Shown in pieces: positions 35,430 to 47,650 of a stretch of 64,000 nt of DNA. Under the pieces are notes generated by a model. It was given only the letters and a program-made list of their open reading frames with translations. It did no database searches and had not been told where the DNA came from. How positions within the stretch are numbered: position 1 is the stretch's first letter; each line of letters opens with the position of its first letter. A program made the position numbers and the translations under genes. Source of the DNA: Cycas panzhihuaensis (Eukaryota; Cycadophyta); the NCBI GenBank assembly GCA_023213395.1, contig CM041465.1, positions 197,043,741-197,107,740 on the forward strand, in the 5' to 3' direction.

Positions 35430-36560
35430 TCAATAGATTACCATCTAATTATTCTAATTTGGCTATTCCATTTTCACCAATATGACTAACTTTATAAGGT
35501 CCCAACCACCCAATTTTTATTTTACTTGGTTTTATTCTAAATTTACTATCATACACTAAAACTAGGTCATTTACCTTATACTATGGAGCTTTTAAGTGCC
35601 AGTCATGCCACACTTTTCTTTAGGATTTTTTTACTTGTAATTCCCATAAGGCTTTGGCTTGTTCCTCATCTAATTTTAATAATTAGACTAACCATTGATT
35701 GTATGAATCTTCTTCTCCAATTCTGACTTATGTTATCCAATAGTTTTCTGCTTAAAACTCCAAGGGAATTATTGCTTCCAATCCATATACAAGTTGGAAT
35801 GGTATACACTTATGAGGTCATTTCCTCATTGTTCTATCTACCCATAATACTGAGTGCAATCTATCTGTCCAATCCGTATGATCCATATTAAATTTTTTTA
35901 TTAGAGTAGTTTCTTAAATTTTATTAGTGCTTTCTACTTTTTTGTTTACTCTTGGATAATATGGAGAAGATTTACTATGCTGAATTAAAAATTCTACTAT
36001 CAGATGCTTAATAGTTTGATTTAAAAAACTACTTCCTTGGTCTAACACGATTTCTAGTGGATAGCCAAATTGTACTATAAAAATTTCATATAAAAATCTA
36101 GTAGTGCTTCTTGCATCATACTATTTCATAGGTTTTGCCTTAGTCCATTTAGTCATAAAGTTTATGGCTACTAGGATATACTAGGCATTTGTTCAACTTG
36201 TTGGAGGGCTAATTGGTTCTACAAAATCCAACCCCCATTTTTTGAATGGAGCCATGGCTAGAATTGGATGTAATGGTAGATGATTCACTTTCGAAGGTTT
36301 ACCTATTCTCTAACATACATAATAGGTTTTTACCCATTTCTCTATATCTTCAAATAGGGTTGGCCACCATAATCCTACCAATAGTATTTTCTTTGCTGTT
36401 GATTCACCCCCTAGTGGGCAACTTCCATTCTTTTGTGGGATTCCCTAAGTATATATTGTACTTTATATTTAAAGATGCATCTTCTTAGAACCTTATCAGG
36501 TCCTAATTTATAGAGCATTCCTCCTATTAGCTGAAATGGGAAAGCTTTCTTAATAAATCT
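35430..36560 (-). pseudogene. Element G integrase remnant
   Basis: The minus-strand reading shows a broken gypsy integrase. Stretches near 35930-36010 correspond to the block around the third catalytic acid, and the C-terminal part near 35480-35600 has a conserved YKVRDLVLVY-like start. Stops are dense and the catalytic triad cannot be confirmed in full. Assignment rests on position between RNase H and the extra frame and on partial motifs. Confidence 0.65.
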
Positions 36561-36799
36561 TTTCCTTTCTATTCTATCCAAGCCTTTGGGTGTCTATCCT
36601 GTTGCGAAATATTCAACAATACCTTTATACCATGAGGTAATGGCCTCAATTTGGAATACTTTATGATATGGAAAGTCATCATTTACCCCTGCTTCTGTGT
36701 TTTCTTATATGATTCTCGACAATTAATCTGGTACAATGTTCTTTTCACCTTTCTTAATTATAATGTTAAACATGAATTCCTAAAAGAGCAAGGGCTAGT

Positions 36800-37135
36800 G
36801 ATTAATCCTTCCTTGTGGAATTGGTTTGTTGATTAAATACTTCAAGGCTTAGTGGTCTACAAAAAACACAAAAGGATTAGCTAATAAGTAAGGCCCAAAG
36901 TTTTGTAAGGTATACACCATACCCAATCCTTCTTTTTTAGCAATAGTGTAGTTATGTTCTGCTGAGGTCAGCTTCCTACTCATAAATGCAATGGGAAGAT
37001 CCATTTTTTAATTTGTTGGTTGAGCTAGGATACATTCGATTGCATACAATGAGGCATCTACATAAACATGAAAGGGTTTGTTCTAGTCTAGAAACCTTAA
37101 TACAGGAGCTTCAACTAATTTTCTTTTCAAAAGAC
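36800..37135 (-). pseudogene. Element G RNase H remnant
   Basis: Reads PFHVYVDASLYAIECILAQP (first catalytic Asp), then LTSAEHNYTIAKKEGLGMVY and NPFVFFVDHxALKYLINKP. This is the standard Ty3/gypsy RNase H. No second RNase H was found in G. Confidence 0.85.
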
Positions 37136-37139
37136 TAAA

Positions 37140-38137
37140 TGCTAATTATTATTTTAATGACCAATTCCAGACCAATGCCTTTTTCAACAACATTTCTAGT
37201 GGATGGGTAATTTGAGCATATTCCCATATAGATTTTTAGTAATATCCCATCATTCCCAAGAATCCTTTTAATTCTTTCATGTTTTTTGGCACTGGAAAAT
37301 TTAAAATCACCGCTACTTTCAATGGATTTGTCAACATCCCTTGTTTTGTTACGATATAACCCAATAATGACCCAAATGGTACCATAAAGGTACATTTTTC
37401 TAGGTTCAGACATAGTTCACTTTTCCTATAGATTTCTAGCATTAATCTCAAATTATCTAGATGATTTTTTAGTAATCCATACAGAGTCCAATCATCCAAA
37501 AAGACGTCTATTGTTTTCCCTATTACATCTTGAAAAATGTTTAGGATGACTCTTTAGAATGTAGCAGGTACATTTGTCAACCCAAATGGCATTACTCTAT
37601 AGGCATATGTGCCCCATTATGTTACAAATATGGTCATTAATTGATCTACTCATGCTATGCGTACTTGATTATATCCTTCAAATCAATCTATAAAAGAAAA
37701 TACTTCATGTTCAACAACTTTTTTAAGCATGTCCTCCATGAATGGTATAGGGAAGGGATCCCTTTTTATGTTTTTGTTCAACATCCTATAATATATACAA
37801 ACTCTCAATTTCCCATTCTTTTTAGGCACTACCACTATTGGATTGAACCATTTTTTGTTTTCTTCTTTAAAATGTATTGTGCATTTAACAACTTATCTAA
37901 TTCTAATTTTACCTACTCCATGTACTTTTGATTCATTCGATTGGGTCTTTGTCTAAATGGTTTAGTGTTTTCCAGTAACTCAATCTTATGTTCTCTCAGT
38001 TCTAGGGGTATCCCTTTCAGGTCCTTATAGGACCATGCAAAAATATATTTATACTCTCTAAAGAGTCTAGTTGCTTGTTGAATTATATCTGGGGCCCAAT
38101 AATCTTCTATAGTGAGTAGTTTAGGTTCTTCTTTCAA
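37140..38137 (-). pseudogene. Element G reverse transcriptase remnant
   Basis: Starts with YKYIFAWSYKDLKGIPLELR then FRQRPNRMNQKYME (37913-38137). The palm region at 37540-37900 is full of stops. The catalytic pair survives in MDDWTLYG at 37475-37499, followed by an open stretch (GSLLGYIVTKQGMLTNPLKV and FLGMMGYY). Typical gypsy RT with a long N-terminal lead. Confidence 0.85.
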
Positions 38138-38399
38138 TCCAATGTTGACATTTCTTGTCTACAATTCCTTCCCTTACACCAAATTTCCATCTGGTTTTAG
38201 TTCATACATAGGAGTTTGATAAATTCTCCTTTCTTCATATTCCAAATTGGAATAAGATGGAGGGAAGGTCTTCATTTCCACTTCTTGTTCTTATTTCTGT
38301 ACTTGATAACAAATTTTTACTAGATCTCTAACTGTTTCTTCTATAGGTAGTAATACTCTATAGATAGGTTTACTAAGACTGCTAAAGGAAAATGTCTGG

Positions 38400-38965
38400 A
38401 TAAAATTTCCAGCTGCTTCTTTCTATTCCTAGCTTTCTTCATGTCTTCTTTCTTCCATCAGGTACTAGATGGGATTATTTCCTATCAAAGTTATAGGTAA
38501 CTAGTGTACCCATTCCTTCTCTAATTTTTTATCTCCTTGCCAAATCAATATACAATTTTGAACATGTTATCTAAGATTATTATTAAATAAGGGGAGTTTC
38601 CCATTTTGTTTCTAAATCATAAACAATTTCATCATTTCTTCCCAATTAGAAAATTGATTTCTATTGGCTTTAAAATAGTTTTATGCTTGTCCATCTAAAG
38701 TTAAGGGAAACAAATACTACCAATCAACTTCTTTATTTTTACAAAATTTAGCATAATTTATTACACATTTTTTTGCTTCCCCCTCAGATTGAGGTAATCC
38801 ATCAATGTTACTTAGACATTTTTTTGTCTTTTGGATCTTGTATTCTTCTGCTTCACTTGAATTTTCTAATACTATCATCTTTGTCTTCTCTTCTGTATCA
38901 TCTTGGCATAATTCGAGTCGATAGTAGCTTGTTGTCTCAGCTCTCATTCCTTCCCAAGCCATCTA
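38400..38965 (-). pseudogene. Element G Gag-like block between protease and RT
   Basis: The open stretch at 38717-38962 ends LSNIDGLPQSEGEAKKCVIN then YAKFCKNKEVDW; after a stop it continues YLFPLTLDGQA, a stop, NYFKANRNQFSNWEEMMKLF. The pattern W-x2-FPLTLxGxAxxYF ... FxxWxxxxxxF is that of a retrotransposon Gag capsid. Yet this block lies after the protease and before RT, while a proper gag start is at 40870-40990. It may be a duplicated or captured Gag. A helical linker mimicking Gag is the alternative. Confidence 0.5.
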
Positions 38966-39179
38966 TAGCCAATCCAACATATATGTTGATGATGCTTCAC
39001 TGGGAATACAAGGTGGGGTCTTTAGGGCTTGAAATATTATTTTTGAATAAGGACATATAGTAGTTGCTATTGATGCCATTGTCGTCGATGTTGTATCCAT
39101 ATCTTCTATTTTTCAATCTGGGGTCCATCTCAATAGATTGGAAGTACTACTTTTCTTCCTGTTGCATGCAATGTAAACA

Positions 39180-39565
39180 TCAATTTCCCTCAATATTGTA
39201 GTGCTTTTCTGGTTAATAGCCATGGCCTTCCTAAAAGTCATAGATATACATTTTTTTTTATGATTATGTATTTTTACTACTATAAAGTCGAAACATAGTG
39301 TGATTCATGCCACTGCTACTAGTATATTTAATAATGTACCCATTGGTCTGACTTGCAACTAATGGGCTAGTCTTATGGAATATTATGGGGAAACCATGTC
39401 AGGTCATCCCAACGGAATCCATGTTGTCTTAGGGAGAACATTTACTCTTGAGCCTCCATCGACAATTGTTTTACAAATTATTATTCCAAAATTTATCATT
39501 GGGATACTTAGGTCAATGGAATCTATTTTCAAAGCCCACAGTACTAGTTTTTCAATCTGATCTAA
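39180..39565 (-). pseudogene. Element G aspartic protease remnant
   Basis: Reads ICKTIVDGGSRVNVLPKTT (39420-39475), then YSIRLAH and QVRPMGTLLNI-like strands and further beta-type segments down to about 39180. The active-site triplet is D-G-G, a variant seen in some plant gypsy elements, in place of D-S/T-G. Two or more stops break it. Confidence 0.72.
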
Positions 39566-39999
39566 TACTGCTTGCTAAAAATACCTTGCCTCCTACCATC
39601 TAAAAATAATGGTAATGGGAATTAAAGTTCCTAACTCCATTAAAAAGTCCTTTATTGCTTGCAATCTTTGCCACAGATTTGGTTCTGATTATTCTTCTTA
39701 AAATGTTACTCTCCTTTGATATGTTTTCCCTTTAAATCTATTTACTTGATTAAGTTCCTCTTGCTAATTATTCTTCATAGCTTTTTACAAGACCTACACT
39801 ACTTCTTGAAGCCTTTTCTTTTCTATTGTTGGATCTAGAAAATTATCTACTATTAGTGTAGATGTTATCTTTCTACTTCTTGTTTACATATAAACTAGTT
39901 ACTCTGTATTCAATATTCAGGTAGCGAGATTGGAAGTTTGCACCTTTGAATAAGGATTTTTTGAATAATTACTCCATTCGTGGTCTGCTGGACCATATT

Positions 40000-41250
40000 C
40001 TTCATAAATATGTTCCCCTTCATGTTTTTAAATATTCTACACAAAAATGACCCTATCTGGAGTACAAATGACACCTTACTGGCCTTGTTTTTCCCTTATA
40101 TTGCTTAAGGGAATTCCTTTCTAGCTTATGATAAAATGAATCCCTTATCTCATTCCTAGGTGTCCTATGATAACACTCCTAGGTATTATGATTCCCTCGT
40201 CTATAGATTTCACACTATTTTCATTCTGGAATATTCTGATGTTCATTTCTAGTATGCTCAACCTAACTACAAGGTGGAGGGCACCATACATTCTCTTTCT
40301 TTTTTTCTAATTTTAATTTAGCCAATTATGATCTCAATTGGTTAATCTCTTGGCTTTGCTATATTGTGAAGGGAAGGAATACTAGGGGCTATTGTTTTAA
40401 AGCTTCAATTTCTCTGTTTAAAGCTTCTAATTCTAGATTTATCCCTATTACCATTTATCCCAAGGACTAAAAATTTGACCCTATCTGAAACCGAGGCTGC
40501 AAGTACCCAGTTTTCATCTGATTTTTAAATTTTAAGGCTAATTCCTTCACTTTTCCATAACTATTCATCAGGTGTAAGATCACTTTTTCTTTTAATTAAG
40601 GTAAAAGTCCTTGCACAAAATATTGTAAGGATAGCATTGGATTTATTAGAATTGAAAGATCTATTTTATTTGTGATTGTTATTAATATATCATCAAAATC
40701 ATTTACTAACTCACCTAGAACTTATTGAATTTCTTCTAGGGTATGGACGATGGCCATTAGATCTTGTAGCCTTTGAAACCTATCCAAAATTATGTTTAGA
40801 TTATGTACCATAATGGATTTATAGATAAAATATAATGGTACTAAGAAATTGCAACTCCTCTTAACGTTGAGAAGAACCATGCCTTAATCTCCTCTGGATC
40901 CCTAATTCTTTTTATTTTCAGCATATTAGAAAAAAGTGCAAGATGATCCCCTGGATTGCCTGAACCATCAAACTGCAAATGTCCAAATGTAGTATCATTT
41001 TGAATGATAATATATGGGGGGTTTTATTGATTCCCTCCTACTCCAATATTTTGTGTTGATCCCCTAGAGCTTGCGCCACCCCGTGTTATTGGAATTGGTC
41101 TACTCTATGAGTTTTTATTTACATTCCCTATAGGAATTGTTGAACCTACTCCTCCTCCTAAAAAATTCCCCATATTGGAGGAAGGTCCACTTGTGCTCTC
41201 CATTTATCCAAGGTTTACTCTTAAAAATATGGAGTTATTCAATATCTTAG
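40000..41250 (-). pseudogene. Element G gag remnant
   Basis: The capsid start reads TTFGHLQFDGSGNPGDHLAL then KRIRDPEEIKAWFFSTLRGV (40855-40990), the FDGxxxPxDHLxxF ... AWFxxTLxGxA pattern of gypsy Gag. Toward 40000-40220 there are two degraded zinc knuckles, each with a Cys replaced by Tyr (CEIYRRGNHNT and CHLYSR followed by GHFCVEY). Stops throughout. Confidence 0.8.
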
Positions 41251-41762
41251 CCATCTTATTGAATAACAAATTTATAACATGAGAATGAGAGTCTTTAACT
41301 TCCAAGATATGGCAATCCCACCCTGTGATGGTAGTACCATATATATTAAATTTTGCTACTTTGCTCACTTCTCCTTGATTTATTTTCTAATCTTTTTGTT
41401 CTCTTAGGTTTTTATCCTTTGCACACCTTTGATGAGTTTCTGCTTCATCTTCTTGGATTTCTATCTAGTTCTTAGCTGACTATTCTTCTACTGCCTTATC
41501 TTCTTTTATTTCGCTTTCTTCATCCCACTTTTCCTGGGTCAAACTTCTCTCCTATTTGCCCTTCACAAGTTGCCTTCTCTTCTCCTACATTTTCTCCATG
41601 GGTTCTTTTCGTTTGCAAATTCCATCTTGAAGATTTTTATCTCTTAGCACCAACCTCACTCCTGTTGTGTCTTGGATTTTCTTACAGAGTTAAGTCTTAG
41701 TGGCATGGATGACCTACTTCTTTTTCTTTATTCTTTGCTACTCTTGCTTTCCCCTACCTATA
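41251..41762 (-). other. Element G leader
   Basis: Between primer site and recognisable gag. No domain seen; may include the Gag N-terminus. Confidence 0.45.
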
Positions 41763-41784
41763 TTCACATTGGCAATGGAACCAA
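41763..41784 (-). other. Primer-binding site of element G
   Basis: Minus strand TTGGTTCCATTGCCAATG directly after the LTR end. It resembles the Asp-tRNA primer site (TGGCGCCGTTGCCGGGG, as I recall it) with several C/T and G/A changes. Confidence 0.55.
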
Positions 41785-42019
41785 TGTGTGTCACCTTTTC
41801 CACCTCAATCATTCCTAAGAAATAAGCAACATAATAGACTGCATAGATCAAATTAGAGTATTAAAACCATCATTTTATTACCAAAAAGGTCCTGCATCAG
41901 CTCCTCTCATAACCCAATACAGACCAGAATAGTATAATACAAAAATTACAATATTAGCAGTTAAGAGAAGCAATGCACATGTACACCTTCCCTTTGTCCA
42001 AGGACTCTTTTATCTATTC

Positions 42020-42022
<3 letters not shown>

Positions 42023-42082
<60 letters not shown>
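42023..42082. repeat. (AT)n microsatellite in G 5' LTR
   Basis: About 60 bp of pure alternating AT, absent from the same point of the other LTR (near 32685-32700), so it expanded after insertion. Confidence 0.92.
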
Positions 42083-42085
<3 letters not shown>

Positions 42086-42146
42086 ATATCCTTATAATAA
42101 TCCATTACATTTAATCTTAATTTCTTGGTGATGTCACTTGTATTGG

Positions 42147-42505
42147 TTGCATTTATGGAGGTTTTAGTCGTACCTATAGTTGACCTGGTCATACCTATAG
42201 TAATCCTAATCACACTTAAACTTGTTATGGTTGCACTTGGAGTTGTCTTAGTCACACTTGCAGTAACCCTGGTTGCACCTGAAATTGTTTTGATCGCACC
42301 TAAAGTTGTCCTGGTTGTGCCTGTAGTAATCTTGGTCACACCTAAAGTTGTTCTAATTGCACTTGGAGTTGTCCTGGTCACACCTACAATAATCCTAGTT
42401 GCACTTGAAGTTGTTCTGGTTGTACTTAGAGTAATCTTGGTCACACATGAAGTTGTTTTGGTCATACTTGAAGTTCTCCTAGTCACACCTGAAGTTGTCT
42501 TTTCT
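42147..42505 (+). repeat. 21-bp minisatellite in G 5' LTR
   Basis: Same array as 32755-33180, about 17 units, also open on both strands. The unit count differs slightly between the two LTRs. Confidence 0.9.
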
Positions 42506-42539
42506 AATATGCCTTTCCCCTAACACACAAAAGTCCTAT

Positions 42540-44361
42540 AAAAGTACTTGAGAAAATTACTTTAGAAAAAACATGGACAAGTAAAAGACTAGATGTAAGT
42601 CATCTAAGAACCTATGGAAGAATAGCTTATGTGCACATTCCAACTTAATAGGGGGCAAAGTTAGATGATAAATATATTGAATGTGTTATGGTCAGGGATA
42701 GTACCAAATCAAAGGTATATCATTGCATAGATGCGAAAATTTAAAAAATCTATGTAAGGAGAGATGTAACATTTAATGAAGGCATTGATAAAGCTACTAC
42801 CTACTCACAAAAGAGTAGTTCTTAAAAGGGTATAATATTGGAAGAAATTACCAATAGTGATAGTACAACTAGGGAAGAATAAACTCCTTAGGAAGAAATA
42901 TAAGAATTAGAAACTTTCCTAGAAGAAGAAAGACAAGAAGACATCTTAGGAAAAAGATTGCATAAATGGTATTTAAAAACTATAGAAGAATTAAAAGGAG
43001 ATGTATTTGAGCACATAATTATATCTAAAAAACGTCAAGTCTTGGCTTGTTTAGTCAAGCGTCAAAGTTTTGAAGTAGTCTATAAAAAATTGGAATAGAA
43101 AGAAGCCATGCACAAAGAAACAGAGTCTATTGATCAAAACAAAACTTGGAAATTAGTTTTTTTACAAAAATATAAGCTTATATATTGAAAATATGTGTAT
43201 AGAATAAAAGAAAAACTAGATGGAAGTGTTAAAAAGTATAAAGCTCAATTTGTAACAAAAGGATACACTCAAACTGTAGGCATTGACTATGAAAAAACCT
43301 TTTCTCTTATAGCAAAACTAATAATTATTCCTACAGTTATAGTTTTGATAGTGCATTATGGATGGGAACATGTGTAATTAGATGTGAAAAGTGTCTTCCT
43401 AAATAGTGATCTCAATGAAGAAGTATATCTAGAATAATCACTTAAGTATATAAATAAAGGAGAAGAGTATTTGGTTTGTAGATTAAAAAAGACACTATAT
43501 GGTTTAAACCAAACAATTAGAGTCTAGTATACAAAATTGGACCATCACCTTTAAAAGAAAGGTTTTAGTAGATGTGAAGCTGATCCAAGTCTTTACATAA
43601 AAAAATAAAAAGGCTTTGATTACCATAATTGTGGTACATGTAGACGATTTAATTATCATAGGCAAGGATTGAGAAACCATTAGCTAGGAAAGAACATAGA
43701 TGGAAAGTAATTTTTAAATGACTGATATGAGAACACTTCACTATATCTTGGCATAAAAATTAAATAAGCAACAAATGGCATCTTTATCTCACAATCCAAG
43801 TATGCCAAGAATCTTCTAAAATAATTTAATTAGGAAGAATTTAGTCTATGTACTGCATCTATGGAAGCAAGTTATGTTTTAACTACTAATAAAGATAAAC
43901 ATTAAGAAGTAAATAAAACTCTATTTAGACAACTTATTGGAAATCTCATTTACTTGACATCCACTAGACTAGGCATATTTTTTTTTGTTGGAGTGATCTC
44001 TAGATTTATGTATATTCCAATGATTATTTATTAGAATGTTATAAAGAGAGTCTTAAGGTAAATCAAAGCCACTTTAAATTTTGGACTACAATATACCAAA
44101 GCAAATAAACTAGACTTAATTAGATTCACTGACTTTGACTAGGCTGAAGAGTCTAAAGAAAGAAAATCCACATTAGGCTATTGTTTTAATCTAGAAACAA
44201 TTGTGACATCATGGAGTAGCAAAAAGCAATTGACAATCATCTTTTCCTTAATAGAAGTAGAGTATAAGGCTCTAGTAAGTGTAATTTGTGAACTAATTTG
44301 GTTGAGACAAGTCTTGAATAATCTAAATCAAGGATGTCAGTAAGTAATTATAATCTATTGT
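42540..44361 (+). pseudogene. copia B integrase end, RT and RNase H
   Basis: Continues copia B after element G and matches copy A 1350-3170. RT start is KEKLDGSVKKYKAQFVTKGY (43201-43263). The catalytic motif reads VVHVDDLI near 43640 (Y changed to H). RNase H reads STLGYCFNLE, VTSWSSKKQ and VEYKALVS (44170-44280). Stops are frequent but the frame is readable over long parts. It is cut at 44361 in the middle of RNase H by element F. Confidence 0.86.
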
Positions 44362-44677
44362 TGTTGGAAAATATAAATGTAAGCAAAGGTCAATAGGATC
44401 TTTTATATCAGGTAGATCATAATAGAAACAAATCAAACAGGACACCAAATTATCATGGGAAACCCTTACAGGTGAAAACCCATAATAATATTATTCACAT
44501 ATTGATAATCTTATGATATTACAAGGTTGGATTTTGATCTATATTTATAGATCTCAAGTGCTAAATATAATTACATTTACATTCGTTAACTCACCACTCT
44601 TAAGAATATTCCATTTGCATATTAGGTACATAAATATGCCTACTTTATATTAATAAATATATTAACATATTCCAACA
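44362..44677 (-). repeat. LTR of element F (copia-like)
   Basis: 316 bp with perfect short inverted ends, TGTTGGAA and TTCCAACA. Next to it on the inner side the minus strand has the purine tract AAGAGGGGA, so this is the 3' LTR of a minus-strand element whose body runs right. The partner LTR is not in the window. Confidence 0.8.
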
Positions 44678-44690
44678 TCCCCTCTTAATG
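44678..44690 (-). other. Polypurine tract of element F
   Basis: Minus strand CATTAAGAGGGGA abutting TGTTGG. Confidence 0.75.
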
Positions 44691-47059
44691 TAAATGTGGG
44701 ATAACAAGGTTTATCCTTGGGAATAGATCCCTTCTCAAGGATAACCTTATCCAAATTGCATGAATATTGATGTAGTGATATTTAGTTTGAGCTTGGTGAA
44801 TATGTCCATAAGTTGATCTCCACTTAGACAATCTTCAATTGGCATCTTCCCTAATCTAATCTTCACTTAGATGTAATGGTGCTATGCCTCGTATGTGCTT
44901 GATTCTTTGGAAAGACTTTAATAGACCTATAACCATACAACTCTCTCTACACTTGACATATTATCCATACAACTTAGCCATATTCCTTTGACTAAACTAA
45001 GAGATTGAGCTACTTGAGCCATGTGAATCTCCTCTTTAAGCCTCTATTATGGAATGCTAATATGATGTGATGTGACACCTAACTATTTAAAACTACTAAA
45101 GTAAGGATCAAATGGACCAATAAATATAGATACTAGTGCATATGCCTCCTTATACCTTAATCCTTTTTCTTGCCAGATATCTTACATAATAAGTCTCATC
45201 AACTTGCAATTTGACTAGGTTATTTACTTTAATATAGCTCTCCATTGTGAATCTACACTTACTAGAATATTGGTACCTATCTCAAGCTTTAACTGGCATG
45301 CTAATCCTTGATCTTTAATCATCTTGTAGGTTTTGAACTATTAATGAAATATGAGGTTGCAATCCTTATCTTATCATCTAACAACTCCTCATTATCAATC
45401 TTTCACTAAGTCCTACTTATGTCTTAAGCATAATGTTAGGCAAACAAACCTTTACATTTGCTGAATAATGACTTTGAAAAGTGAAGCAATGAAGAACAAA
45501 ACTTGTAATTGGATGACATGTAGTATGATATGTTAATAACTCTTGAATTGACATCTAGACTAATCATAATGCATTCCCTTATAGATCACACTGTAAGCTA
45601 AACAACCTTATAGACTTTAAATTCTTATAATCCTACTATTGTAATCTTCATATAAGATGTGTACACTCCAATGCACCAAAATAAATAAATAGAAGGCTTT
45701 TGACTAGTCTAAACACAAAACAAGAGGGGATTATATGCCACAGTCACAACAAGGGTACCCAATACCTATCCGCTATAGTTTCTACCATCAAAACAGGGGA
45801 GTCAAACCATAACATGAACTAAACCTCCTCATCTGCATCATGATACTCACCTATAATATAACCTAAGAGGGGTACATAAGATAATCATCTCTCGTTTCAT
45901 ACCATGACAAAGGCATCATTGATTTTAAGGCATGTTATCTTAGAGCTTTCTATTCACACTCCAAATTTCATCAATTACAGTCTCAGTTCTATATTAGACT
46001 TGTTTAGATATTCATACATGTTGAATTAGTATTAAACATGCTATAAACCTTCATGCTAACATCAGTCTAACTAGTAAAGTATAACGGTCCATGATCAACT
46101 GAGAACCACTCTTACAAGCAAATTCTGGACTTCATCACCTCATATACATCTGATGCAATAGAACTCGAATATAACTTAATAAAACACACTCATCTCACTA
46201 AATAAATACATATATATGAACTTGTGAAATGATCTATACCACACTAAACAATAGTAATGGAGTTTATAACACTAGCAACTAAGGTATCTCATGCATTTCT
46301 TTGCCCATCTCTCATCCAATCTTGCCCATCTCTCACCCTCAACCACACTCAATCTTGCCATGTAATCTCACATGCAACAAGCACCTCATCTCATCCTTCT
46401 TCACCCATAAGCTCTTTTATATAAACCACATGCAAAGAGCATTAAACATCACTTCATCATCATACCATAACATCGCCTCAACAACTCTCTCATATAATTG
46501 CATGTAAGAGAATATATAGTCACCTACATCACTCATTAAACCCTGTCATGCAATCATATGTAACAAGGACTATTTTCCACATTACCAAACTAAGACCTTG
46601 CTTTAAAGTCACCTACTCACATCATCATAAAGCCTTAATTGTAAAAACTTCATACTAATGGTGATCTAGTATGTCAAACATAAGATATCACAATCAAGGG
46701 TAGCTTATATTTATTAAAGAAGGGGCTTGATAAATAAGATTAAGGGTGAAAACCTTAACATAATGTGACTTTGATAAACTTTGAAATATCAAATATCAAA
46801 ATATCAAGGCCTTTATAAAAGTCAATAATGAAATATAATATAACATAACAAAATGCTAAAAAGCATTAGATAACTTTGTGATATGAATGATCTTAATATA
46901 GAAAGGTGGCAAAATAATATACGCAATATTATTCAATACACAATATCAAATATTGAATGCCATTTTATATTTATGATTGATCAATATATATATATGACTA
47001 AATAAGATATCAACAACAGTTGAAAATATGTCTATTGGTGACTTTATAGTATCAAAACA
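44691..47059 (-). mobile_element. Body of element F, eroded or non-coding
   Basis: 2.4 kb between the F LTR and element E. The first 100 bp resemble the region before the 3' LTR of plant copia elements. I could not recognise RT, RNase H or integrase motifs in the rest on either strand. It continues beyond E and D, outside the window. Confidence 0.5.
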
Positions 47060-47207
47060 TGATAGGATACCACTCCCTAAGAATAATTACACACTAACAT
47101 AATATATAAATAACTCCAAAAGAGCACTTATATTGCAATACCCTTCAAGGAGGAAGCCTTCCAATTACATGCAAGAATAATGATATTTAAGATACCCCAC
47201 TCTAAAG

Positions 47208-47269
<62 letters not shown>

Positions 47270-47490
47270 TCTATACTCATTACACAACCTCCTCCTTATA
47301 CATGTGGGATATTTTATGAATATATGTAGTGCTCTATGATCATTACACAACCTTCTACTTATGCATGTGGGATATTATGAAGAGGAAAGAAGTAGAATAA
47401 ATAGAAGATATAAGAGAAGATAAGAGAGAAAAGAAGTAGAAGATATAATAGAATACAAGAGAAGGTAAGTTAGGGGTTAGATACTTAATA
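47060..47490 (-). repeat. 3' LTR of element E
   Basis: Starts TGATAGGATACCACTCC and aligns with 52895-53277. It contains an (AT)n expansion of about 55 bp at 47211-47266 that the other LTR lacks. The inner end is uncertain by about ten bases. Confidence 0.85.
47211..47266. repeat. (AT)n microsatellite in E 3' LTR
   Basis: Pure AT run; the partner LTR has only a short ATATATATA there. Confidence 0.92.
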
Positions 47491-47504
47491 AAGTTCCCCC
47501 CTTA
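47491..47504 (-). other. Polypurine tract of element E
   Basis: Minus strand TTAAGGGGGGAACTT near the LTR start. Confidence 0.65.
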
Positions 47505-47519
47505 AAAAAGGTTTACCCT

Positions 47520-47650
47520 TAAAGCTTGTTAACCTTAGGATGCTCTTGGATAAATTACTCATTCTCCTAGGTTGTATCTTCTCACAGAAGTTGTTTCCAT
47601 TTGTTGAGATACTCAATGATTTACCTATATCATAGATGTTGAATTCTTTG
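47520..47650 (-). pseudogene. Element E chromodomain remnant
   Basis: Reads IIEYLNKWKQLL, a stop, EDTT, a stop, ENE, a stop, FIQEHPK. This is the xxEYLIKWKxLPxxDATWE core of a chromodomain, with the aromatic cage Trp codon before ENE now TAG. In chromoviruses this domain steers insertion to certain chromatin. Confidence 0.75.

Larger units (their letters stand above)
32441..42538 (-). mobile_element. Element G: Ty3/gypsy retrotransposon with extra domains
   Basis: About 10.1 kb, inserted in copia B integrase. LTRs are about 0.76 kb. Minus-strand order: primer site, gag, protease, a Gag-like block, RT, RNase H, integrase, an extra frame, polypurine-like tract, LTR. No chromodomain was seen. 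The lineage is not certain. An Asp-tRNA-like primer site and a frame after integrase recall Athila-type elements, but the protease motif (VDGGS) and short LTRs do not fit well. Confidence 0.85.
41785..42538 (-). repeat. 5' LTR of element G
   Basis: Starts TGTGTGTCACC and ends TAACACAC; partner of 32441-33210. It differs by a large AT microsatellite at 42023-42082 and substitutions. Confidence 0.88.
11447..44361 (+). mobile_element. Ty1/copia element B, split by insertions C, G and F
   Basis: Copia segments at 11447-13521, 31621-32440 and 42540-44361 read in sequence as LTR, gag, protease, integrase, RT and RNase H. They match copy A where A survives. The gaps are filled by element C (protease-integrase linker), element G (inside integrase) and the start of element F (inside RNase H). 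The 3' end and 3' LTR of B must lie beyond the window, past F. It is the oldest insertion in this nest. Confidence 0.88.
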
